Assembly: GCA_045114235.1 (NCBI GenBank)
Contig: JBGUKB010000082.1
Coordinates: 1-13,176 of the forward strand
Direction: 5' to 3'
Origin: UBA1732 sp045114235
GTDB lineage: Bacteria > Verrucomicrobiota > Lentisphaeria > Victivallales > UBA1829
Length of the DNA: 13,176 bases
Part shown: positions 1 to 5,856 of the stretch, piece by piece
Layout: every line of letters begins with the position of its first letter
Position numbering within the stretch: the stretch's first letter is position 1
The notes under the pieces: model-generated
Told to the model about the DNA's origin: nothing
Seen by the model: the letters and a program-made list of their open reading frames with translations, nothing else
The model's database searches: none
Made by a program: the position numbers and the translations under genes

Positions 1-1
1 G

Positions 2-742
2 GCGGTCGTCGTGAAGATCGTCCTCGGCAAGTATGTCAAGGCGCAGGGGAAGAAAGTGAATTCCGGCGCTCTGGTCGCCTCCGGTTCGGATGCCTTGTTC
101 GATGCCGTTCTGTCGTTTTCCGTCCTCCTCTCCGCAATCGTCTTCCTGGTGTTCAAAATCTCTTTGGAGGCTTATGTCGGAGCAGTCATTTCCGGTTTCA
201 TCGTCAAAGCGGGGCTTGAGATGATGTCCGAGACGGTCAACGAGATCCTGGGGCAGCGGCCGGACAAGGAAACCACCGCAAAAATCAAACGGCTGCTTGC
301 CGGGGAACCGGGGGTGCGCGGGGCATACGACTTGATCCTGTACAACTATGGACCGGACAAAAACCTTGCCTCCGTGCATCTGGAACTACCCGACACGATG
401 ACGGTGGAGGAGATAGACCGGCTGACCAGAAAACTGGAAAGGCGGGTTTACGGGGAGACGGGCGTGATCCTGGCGGGCGTCGGCGTCTATTCCTGCAACA
501 CCGGAAATCCCGAAGCAAAGAAACTGCTGGACGAGGTAAGGGAAATGGTGTTGTCCCACAAATGGGCGCTCGGGCTCCACGGGTTCCATGTGGATTTCGA
601 GGCGAAAAAGATGCGCTTCGATGTCGTGATGAGTTTTGACATCTCTCCTCAGGACGGGCTGAATATCCTGTATGCGGAAATCAGCCGGGCATATCCCGAC
701 TACGACATTTTTATTTTGCCCGACGTCGATGTGTCCGACTGA
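2..742 (+). CDS. Cation diffusion facilitator (CDF) transporter, C-terminal part, partial at window edge
   Basis: This is the 3' part of a CDF-family metal/proton antiporter. The frame is open to the window edge, so the GTG at 11 is probably internal and TM1 to TM4 lie upstream. Counting from the first in-window codon (246 residues), residues 25-49 look like TM5 and 53-73 like TM6. TM5 carries the metal site as D30xxxD34. Zinc CDFs usually have HxxxD here and manganese-type CDFs have DxxxD, so manganese (or iron) is the better guess. After TM6 come about 160 soluble residues that look like two successive ferredoxin-like cytoplasmic domains, roughly 90-165 and 180-246, instead of the usual single one; related two-domain CDFs are known. 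The family call is firm and the metal is inference. It is followed by a hairpin terminator and is convergent with the decarboxylase gene. Confidence 0.9.
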   Translation, partial: AVVVKIVLGKYVKAQGKKVNSGALVASGSDALFDAVLSFSVLLSAIVFLVFKISLEAYVGAVISGFIVKAGLEMMSETVNEILGQRPDKETTAKIKRLLAGEPGVRGAYDLILYNYGPDKNLASVHLELPDTMTVEEIDRLTRKLERRVYGETGVILAGVGVYSCNTGNPEAKKLLDEVREMVLSHKWALGLHGFHVDFEAKKMRFDVVMSFDISPQDGLNILYAEISRAYPDYDIFILPDVDVSD

Positions 743-784
743 ACGGGACCCGCAAAGCCTGTCATAAAAAAAGCTTTTCAGAGT

Positions 785-811
785 CCCCGCCCACCACTCG
801 GATGGGCGGGG
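785..811. terminator. Hairpin terminator between convergent genes
   Basis: A perfect 9-bp GC-rich inverted repeat (785-793 with 803-811) encloses a 9-nt loop in the 96-nt gap between the CDF gene and the decarboxylase gene. On the plus strand it is followed by a mixed T-rich stretch ending in TTTT. On the minus strand a run of seven T lies about 12 nt past the stem. It probably ends transcription from both sides, though the U-tract is not ideal in either direction. Confidence 0.65.
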
Positions 812-838
812 TTCTGCCTCATTTTATCCATTTCCGGC

Positions 839-3133
839 TCAGGCTTCCTGTTTCACGCACATCACGTGGTACACGCCGCCGATGGTCTCGGCGCCCTCGG
901 TGACATGCTCGAATCCAGGGAACTCGGCGTCCCACGTCTCCAGTTGTTTCAGGTACTTGATCTGCGGGCAGTCCGCGCCGCCGAAGACCTCGCCTGATAT
1001 CAGCATCGGGATGCCGGGCGGGTACGGGATCACGGAGTTCGCGCTCACGCGGCCTTCGAGCTTGTGCGACGGCACCAGTTCGACGTTTCCGGTCACGATG
1101 TGCCGGTACGCCTCGCGCGGGGTGAGCTTCTGGCGCGGCAATTCGCCGAACGCGCGGTCGAGCATCGCCTCGGGCGTCTTCTCGCGGATGTAGCGGAACA
1201 TGCGGTCGGAGAGCGTGCGGACGCCGTCCCTGCCGTAGTGCTCCGGGTACGCGGCGGCGAGCTCGGGAAAGACCTCGGCGACGGGCGCGTCGGCCTCGTA
1301 CAGGCGCTTGAAATTCAGGAGCGTGTTAAGGAGCGTGCCCCACTTGCCCTTCGTGATGCCCATGGAGAACAGGAACATGATCTGGAAATCCGTGGTGCGC
1401 GTGGGCACGATGCCCTCTCGGTACAGGTAGTACGATACGAGCGCCGCCGGGACGCCGCTCTTCCGGATCGCGCCGTCATCGCCCATGCCGGGCGAGAGGA
1501 TGCTGACCTTGACCGGGTCGAGCATGACCCAGTTTTCCTCCAGGCCGGAGAACCCGTGCCAGGACGCGCCGTTCTCGATGCGCCAGCAGCGCTGGTCTGT
1601 CGTGAGGAGCTCGCGCGGGGCGTCGGCAAAAGCATAGGATTGTCCTGTTTTGAAGTCCGTGACCGTGTCGGCATTCCAGGGCTTGAAGAACCAGCTTCCG
1701 TCCTTTTCCGCCTGGCGGCAGATGCGGGCGAGCGCCTGCCGGAAGTCGACCGCCTCCTCGATCACCTCCTGCGTGAGGGAGCGCCCACAGCGCGCCATCA
1801 TGGCGGCGGAAATGTCGTTCGAAGCGCAGATGGCGTAGAGCGGCGAGGTGGTAGCGTGGAGCATGTACGCCTGATTGAAACGGTCGAACGGAACCGGGCG
1901 GCGTCCTTCGCGGACGTGGATGTAGGACGCCTGCGACAAGGCGTTCAGAAGCTTGTGCGTGGAGTGCGTGGCGAAGACGGTCGCGCCCTTGTGGTCCGCC
2001 GGATCGCCGCGCATGGCGAAGTGGTCCGCGTACATGGGGTTGAAGCGGGCGTAGCCGTACCATGCCTCGTCCATGTGGATCGCGTCGACCGATTTGTCGA
2101 GCTCGGCCTCGACTTTCGCGCTGTTGTAGCACAGGCCGTCGTAGGTGCAGTTCGTGACGACCGCGTAGGCGGGGCGGCCGTCTTTCGGCGCGATCGGGCT
2201 CGCGGCGATCTTCTCCCGGATCGCCTCGGGCGTCATCTCCGAACGGTGGATCGGGCCGATGATGCCGTAGCGGTTGCGCGTCGGGATCATGTAGACCGGG
2301 GCGGCACCGGTGAGGATGAGCCCCTGTTCGATGGACTTGTGGCAGTTTCGGTCGCAAACGGCGACGTCGGCGTCGGTCAGCACGCCCTGAATGATGGTGC
2401 GGTTGCTGCCGGAGGTGCCGACGACCACGGAATACGAGCGGTGCGCGCCGAACGTCTTCGCGGCGAGCGCCTCGCTCTTCTCGAACGCGCCCTCGTGGTC
2501 GAGCAGGGAGCCGATGCTGCCGCGTTCGATGCCGGTGTCCGTGCGGAAAAGGTTCTCGCCGTAGAAGTCGAAGAACTTTTTGCCCTCCGGCGACTTGGTG
2601 AAGCCGACGCCGCCCTGGTGGCCGGGCGCGGCCCAGGAGTATTCGTGATGCGACTCGTTGTAGTCCCAGATCGCCCGCATGAGCGGCGGCAGCAGGTCGG
2701 CGCGCCAGCGCTGAATGGCCGCTTCGATGCGCCCGGCGATGAACTGCGGACTGTCCTCGAAGATCCAGACGAATTCGTTGGCGAGCGCCATGAGCGATTC
2801 GCTGAGGTTGCGGCTGGTCCCGGCGCGATCGGCGAGCAGGAAGACCGGGACGCCCGCCTGGCGTTCGCGGACGTGCCGCAGGAAATCGAGCGTGCGGCGT
2901 TCGGCGCCCTGCTCGAATTCCATGTCGGTAGCGACGAGGAACGCGTCGAGGTCCATGTTCGTGGCGGCGATCGGGAACGCCTCGCACACGCTCTGCGCGT
3001 ACTGGACGGCGATGTCGCGGTCGGCGAGCGCATCGGCGAGACGCATGACGGCATTGTGCAGGGTGCGGCTGGATTCGGATAGCAGGTCCTCCACGATGAG
3101 GACCTGTCTGGACTGAAGTTCGGTATTGTTCAT
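839..3133 (-). CDS. adiA: Biodegradative (acid-inducible type) arginine decarboxylase, PLP-dependent
   Basis: The 764-residue protein converts arginine to agmatine and CO2, consuming a cytoplasmic proton. It is a fold-type I Orn/Lys/Arg decarboxylase of about the length of E. coli AdiA (about 755). Residues 1-140 form the N-terminal wing domain, which resembles a response-regulator receiver. The PLP domain starts near 168 (APGHQGGVGF). The PLP lysine is K394 in ATHSTHK, and D355 (HMDEAWYGYARF) fits the cofactor-ring aspartate. Stretches such as VVVGTSGSNRTI, DRNCHKSIEQGL and TRTTDFQIMFLFSMG match my recollection of AdiA rather than the lysine (CadA) or ornithine (SpeC) enzymes, so specificity is fairly firm. 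The ATG at 3133 is preceded by an AAGGAGGG ribosome site. It lies 36 nt behind the antiporter gene and is surely co-transcribed. No AdiY-like regulator is present in the window. Confidence 0.95.
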   Translation of the reverse strand: MNNTELQSRQVLIVEDLLSESSRTLHNAVMRLADALADRDIAVQYAQSVCEAFPIAATNMDLDAFLVATDMEFEQGAERRTLDFLRHVRERQAGVPVFLLADRAGTSRNLSESLMALANEFVWIFEDSPQFIAGRIEAAIQRWRADLLPPLMRAIWDYNESHHEYSWAAPGHQGGVGFTKSPEGKKFFDFYGENLFRTDTGIERGSIGSLLDHEGAFEKSEALAAKTFGAHRSYSVVVGTSGSNRTIIQGVLTDADVAVCDRNCHKSIEQGLILTGAAPVYMIPTRNRYGIIGPIHRSEMTPEAIREKIAASPIAPKDGRPAYAVVTNCTYDGLCYNSAKVEAELDKSVDAIHMDEAWYGYARFNPMYADHFAMRGDPADHKGATVFATHSTHKLLNALSQASYIHVREGRRPVPFDRFNQAYMLHATTSPLYAICASNDISAAMMARCGRSLTQEVIEEAVDFRQALARICRQAEKDGSWFFKPWNADTVTDFKTGQSYAFADAPRELLTTDQRCWRIENGASWHGFSGLEENWVMLDPVKVSILSPGMGDDGAIRKSGVPAALVSYYLYREGIVPTRTTDFQIMFLFSMGITKGKWGTLLNTLLNFKRLYEADAPVAEVFPELAAAYPEHYGRDGVRTLSDRMFRYIREKTPEAMLDRAFGELPRQKLTPREAYRHIVTGNVELVPSHKLEGRVSANSVIPYPPGIPMLISGEVFGGADCPQIKYLKQLETWDAEFPGFEHVTEGAETIGGVYHVMCVKQEA

Positions 3134-3169
3134 ATCGGTGCCCTCCTTTTTCGGCTTGGATGAACGTTA

Positions 3170-4648
3170 TCAAAGCTTGATCTTTCCGGTCGCGGCAAGC
3201 ACGACGGCGATGATCGCGATGACGACCATGCCGATCGCACAGCCCGCCTCCACCGGCGTGAACGACGGCTTGTTCTTCGCCGCAGCGTCCGCGGCATCCT
3301 CGCGTGCCTGAGAACAGGCGCGGATGTAGACCGGGATGCCGATCACGAGGAAGCAGAACGCCATCAGCAGGTAGGTGAGCCCGGCGGCGTAGATCATCCA
3401 GAGCGCGTACAGCGTGCCTGCGACGCCGCAGAGCATCGCGAACGGGCGCTTCACGGGCAGGTTGTTCGGGTATTCATTTGTCATGCAGAGTTTCCACAGG
3501 TACGCCGTGCAGGCGAGGTACGGCGGCAGGATCATCACGGACGTGACCGAGAGCATCGTGTTCCAGGCGTTGTTCTCGAAGTAGACGAATATCATGGTGA
3601 GCTGCATGAGGCCGCTGGTGACCCAGAGCGAGGCGGACGGGCTTTCGTGCGCATTTGTGCGCTTGAAGAACCGCGGGAACGTGCCGTCGAGCGCGGCGGC
3701 GTACGGAATCTGCGCGATCATGATCGTGAACGCCAGCCAGCTCGTCATCAGCGCGATGATCACGCCGAGGTTCATCACCCAGCCGCCCCACGAACCGACG
3801 ACCTTCGTCAGGATCGGCGCGGTCGACGGGTTCTGCAGCGCGGCGAGGTGTCCCTGCGACATGTAGCCGAACGGCAGCATGGAGAGCAGGAAATAGATCG
3901 TGAGGCAGGCGAAGAAGCCGAGCACGGTCGCCTTGCCGACGTCGCTCTGGCTCTTCGCGCGGCCGGAGATCACCACGGCGCCCTCGATGCCGATGAACGC
4001 CCACAGCGTGACCAGCATGGTCGACTTGATCTGGGGCATGATGCCGCCCAGCGGCTTGTCCGCGAGCGCCTTCGAGGCCGCGTGCCCCCAGAAATCGAAC
4101 TTGAACGTGTCGAACCGGAAGACGAACAGCATCACGAGGATGAAGAGCACGATCGGAACGAGCTTGCAGATCGTGCCGACCACGTTCAGGAACGCCGCCT
4201 GCTTCACGCCGCGCAGGACAAGGTAGTTCATGAGCCAGATCACGCAGGAGCCGCCGATGATCGACGGGATGTTGTTTCCGTGCGTGAACGTGCCCGGAAA
4301 GAAGTAGTCGAGCGCGTCCATCAGCAGCACGGCGTACGCCACGTTGCCGAAGACATTGCACAGCCAGTAGCACCACGCCATCTGGAATCCGGCGAACCTG
4401 CCGAATCCGAGGCGGGCATAGGCATAGATGCCCGTGGTAGCGTCCGGCCGCGCATCGGCCAGGATCCGGAACGTGTTGGCGAGGAAAAAGATGCCGATGC
4501 CGGTGATGATCCACGCGATCAGCACGGCTCCGGCCCCCGCCCCCTGCGACATGTTCTGCGGCAGGCTGAATATGCCGCCGCCGACCATGGCGCTGACGAC
4601 CAATGCCGCCAGCATCATCACGCCAAGTTTTTTCGATTGTTCTCCCAT
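3170..4648 (-). CDS. Basic amino acid/polyamine antiporter, APC superfamily (probable arginine/agmatine exchanger)
   Basis: The 492-residue inner-membrane protein has 12-13 hydrophobic segments. Residues 23-27 (GGGIF in TM1) are the APC substrate-carboxylate loop. YWLCNVFGN (94-102) and LWAFIGIE (215-222) match substrate-path segments of AdiC; W216 and E222 have the same spacing as AdiC W202 and E208. Overall (SLPQNM near the start, SDVGKATVLGF after TM6) it resembles the ArcD/AaxC branch of basic amino acid antiporters more than E. coli AdiC, which is about 445 residues. Because the next gene is an AdiA decarboxylase, the likely job is arginine uptake against agmatine export; arginine/ornithine exchange is the main alternative. 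The ATG at 4648 has a GGGAGGG ribosome site 6 nt upstream. It is the first gene of the operon. Confidence 0.88.
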   Translation of the reverse strand: MGEQSKKLGVMMLAALVVSAMVGGGIFSLPQNMSQGAGAGAVLIAWIITGIGIFFLANTFRILADARPDATTGIYAYARLGFGRFAGFQMAWCYWLCNVFGNVAYAVLLMDALDYFFPGTFTHGNNIPSIIGGSCVIWLMNYLVLRGVKQAAFLNVVGTICKLVPIVLFILVMLFVFRFDTFKFDFWGHAASKALADKPLGGIMPQIKSTMLVTLWAFIGIEGAVVISGRAKSQSDVGKATVLGFFACLTIYFLLSMLPFGYMSQGHLAALQNPSTAPILTKVVGSWGGWVMNLGVIIALMTSWLAFTIMIAQIPYAAALDGTFPRFFKRTNAHESPSASLWVTSGLMQLTMIFVYFENNAWNTMLSVTSVMILPPYLACTAYLWKLCMTNEYPNNLPVKRPFAMLCGVAGTLYALWMIYAAGLTYLLMAFCFLVIGIPVYIRACSQAREDAADAAAKNKPSFTPVEAGCAIGMVVIAIIAVVLAATGKIKL

Positions 4649-4681
4649 GAGATACCCTCCCGTATGATTGTTTGTTCTAAG

Positions 4682-4728
4682 CCGGGAAGGAACCGCGGAT
4701 GCGGTCGAATGCGGAAGCCCCTCCCCGG
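4682..4728 (-). promoter_or_regulatory. Structured 5' leader of the antiporter-decarboxylase operon
   Basis: In the minus-strand transcript, bases 4728-4720 can pair with 4690-4682 in a 9-bp stem (one G-U) that closes an inner hairpin, ACCGC/GCGGT with an ATCC loop (4705-4692). The 3' arm of the outer stem, CCUUCCCG (4690-4683), can instead pair with the ribosome site region CGGGAGGG (4662-4655) over 8 bp with one G-U and a 20-nt loop. The pairings are read directly from the sequence. That they act as a translational switch is inference. Confidence 0.4.
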
Positions 4729-4745
4729 ATGTCCGTTATGGGATT

Positions 4746-4773
4746 AAGATAGCACGGCTCGGCGGGAATTCAA
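4746..4773 (-). promoter_or_regulatory. Sigma70-like promoter for the acid-resistance operon
   Basis: On the minus strand there is a -35 TTGAAT (4773-4768), a 16-nt spacer and a -10 TATCTT (4751-4746), each 4 of 6 to consensus. Transcription would begin near 4739, giving a leader of about 90 nt before the antiporter ATG at 4648. No other placement in the intergenic region gave a better minus-strand match by eye. Confidence 0.5.
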
Positions 4774-4775
4774 AC

Positions 4776-4829
4776 GGGAAAAAACAACGCCGGAACCGGA
4801 AAAAGGGGGGAAAACAACGGGGAAAAACG
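4776..4829. repeat. Three phased G/A-rich direct repeats between divergent promoters
   Basis: Three similar plus-strand units occur: GGGAAAAAACAACG (4776-4789), GGGAAAACAACG (4808-4819) and GGGGAAAAACG (4819-4829). Starts are 32 and about 11-12 nt apart, close to three turns and one turn of DNA, so the units would lie on the same helix face. They sit between the minus-strand promoter and the plus-strand promoter at 4831-4858. They could be operator half-sites or A-tract bending elements. No known regulator site is recognised. Confidence 0.4.
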
Positions 4830-4830
4830 C

Positions 4831-4858
4831 TTGCTTTTTGGCGAAGACGATGTATAAT
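4831..4858 (+). promoter_or_regulatory. Strong sigma70-like promoter for the small membrane protein gene
   Basis: TTGCTT (4831-4836), a 16-nt spacer and a perfect TATAAT (4853-4858) predict a start near 4865 and an untranslated leader of about 128 nt. Just after that start, AAAAACA (4868-4874) can pair with TGTTTTT (4882-4888), and T7 (4884-4890) can pair with A7 (4892-4898). These AT-rich hairpins could pause polymerase, but they are not canonical terminators. The rest of 4899-4978 shows nothing further that I can name. Confidence 0.6.
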
Positions 4859-4992
4859 AATCCGCAGAAAAACAAGCACCCTGTTTTTTTCAAAAAAACC
4901 ATTTCGATCCCTCCTGCATTCCGCGCTGCCGCTACGATAAAACCGCACTGAGGCAGAATCTCATTTTCCAACATCCCCGAGGAAGAAAAGCC

Positions 4993-5430
4993 ATGAAAAA
5001 GAAATACGAATGCCTGATCTGGATCGGCTGTTTCGTCCTTTTTGCGGTCCTTGCGCTTTCGGTTTATGTTTTCATTTCGGGGCGCAGTCGCGAACCGGTT
5101 TTCGATCCCGCTCCCCTGATCGGATTGACGAAGGAGGAAGTCCTCGAACTGGCATTCGACCAATACCCGAAAAATGGGCATGGCGAACTGAACATATGCG
5201 TGCAGCGAATCAATCAGTACGGAAGGCTCGGACCGTACGAGAGCCTCGATTACAAAACCCTCGAGGACGCAAAGAACGACGATTATCTGATGAGCAGCGA
5301 CATTTGGAGTACCAACGAACGGAAAAAGTTTTCCCTTTCCATTATCCAGAAACCTGTGGAAGTCTATGTTTTTTACTTCGAATATGGAAAGGTCGTGAAC
5401 GTGGAAACAAAAATCTGGTACAGTGAGTGA
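4993..5430 (+). CDS. Small membrane-anchored protein, possible BamE/SmpA-like domain
   Basis: The 145-residue protein is not confidently recognised. MKKKYE is followed by one hydrophobic segment (about 7-30), which makes it an uncleaved signal anchor with the rest outside the cytoplasm. No lipobox is evident. Residues 42-52 (LIGLTKEEVLE) and the C-terminal beta-rich YVFYFEYGKVVNVET resemble the start and end of the BamE/SmpA-like fold; this is a pattern match only. The ATG is chosen for its upstream GAGGA and the positively charged N-terminus just before the membrane segment. Base composition is visibly less GC-rich than the flanking operons, which may point to relaxed codon use or recent acquisition. 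It has its own promoter, and its stop codon directly abuts the stop of the convergent zinc-cluster gene. Confidence 0.7.
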   Translation: MKKKYECLIWIGCFVLFAVLALSVYVFISGRSREPVFDPAPLIGLTKEEVLELAFDQYPKNGHGELNICVQRINQYGRLGPYESLDYKTLEDAKNDDYLMSSDIWSTNERKKFSLSIIQKPVEVYVFYFEYGKVVNVETKIWYSE

Positions 5431-5856
5431 TTATTTGAAGTCCAGGACGGAACCGGAGGAGGCGGAGGGCTCCGGGCGTTTTTCGAAGTCCGGGCAGTCG
5501 TCCATCGGCTGGACCTCGCAGTGCTTGCGCGTGCAGATCACAGCGAAGACATTCACAAGCGCGTGGGCACAGTCCCGGCAGAAACGGTGTTCCGAGGGGG
5601 AATCCATGTCCAGGATCGAGGGTTTCTTTTGAGCGGCGGATTCATCGTTGCCGAACAGCGCGTCGAGCGCCTTGCGTCCGGCGGAAATTGAGGCGGCATC
5701 CCCGGATTTCGGAACATCGGGAACGCCCGCGTCAGCGCCGCAGAACGAACAGACCAGGTGTTCGCCCTTCACGTCCCAGCCCTCGAGGATCTTTTCAAGC
5801 TTCGCGAACGCGGTGCGCCCGCAGGCGGGACAGGTGAACTGTTCGCCGGGCTTCAT
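5431..5856 (-). CDS. Small protein with two Cys-rich zinc-binding clusters, unknown function
   Basis: The 141-residue soluble protein has two likely zinc sites. The N-terminal zinc ribbon is C9xxC12 with C36xxC39. A second cluster, C93xxC96, C108, C113 and C121, lies in the C-terminal third; a poorly conserved-looking linker of about 50 residues (45-88) joins them. No enzyme motif is visible. The ATG at 5856 shares four bases (ATGA) with the stop of the upstream AI-2E-family gene, so translation is probably coupled and the two products may work together. The open frame extends upstream to 6567, but that part runs antiparallel to nothing and simply overlaps the permease gene in another frame, so I start at MKPGEQFTCPACG. 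Possible roles are a metal-binding adaptor or a regulator; I cannot choose. Confidence 0.75.
   Translation of the reverse strand: MKPGEQFTCPACGRTAFAKLEKILEGWDVKGEHLVCSFCGADAGVPDVPKSGDAASISAGRKALDALFGNDESAAQKKPSILDMDSPSEHRFCRDCAHALVNVFAVICTRKHCEVQPMDDCPDFEKRPEPSASSGSVLDFK

Noticed and set aside
1064..3082. 672-codon open frame on the plus strand opposite the decarboxylase
   Set aside because: Composition is Arg/Asp/Val/Gly-rich, typical of the antisense shadow of a GC-rich gene; no domain is recognisable and adiA is certain on the other strand.
4866..4898. AT-rich hairpins after the TATAAT promoter as an intrinsic terminator or attenuator
   Set aside because: The U-tract is part of the stem and the stem lacks GC pairs, so a canonical terminator is not supported; recorded only as a possible pause.
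4668..4940. 90-codon plus-strand frame in the intergenic region
   Set aside because: It overlaps the antiporter leader and promoters and is low-complexity Lys/Arg/Gly; no ribosome site.
4736..5181. Minus-strand frames of 70 and 145 codons through the divergent promoter region
   Set aside because: They cover both promoters and antisense of the 4993 gene, and are Phe/Arg-rich from A/G-rich DNA; no ribosome site or similarity.
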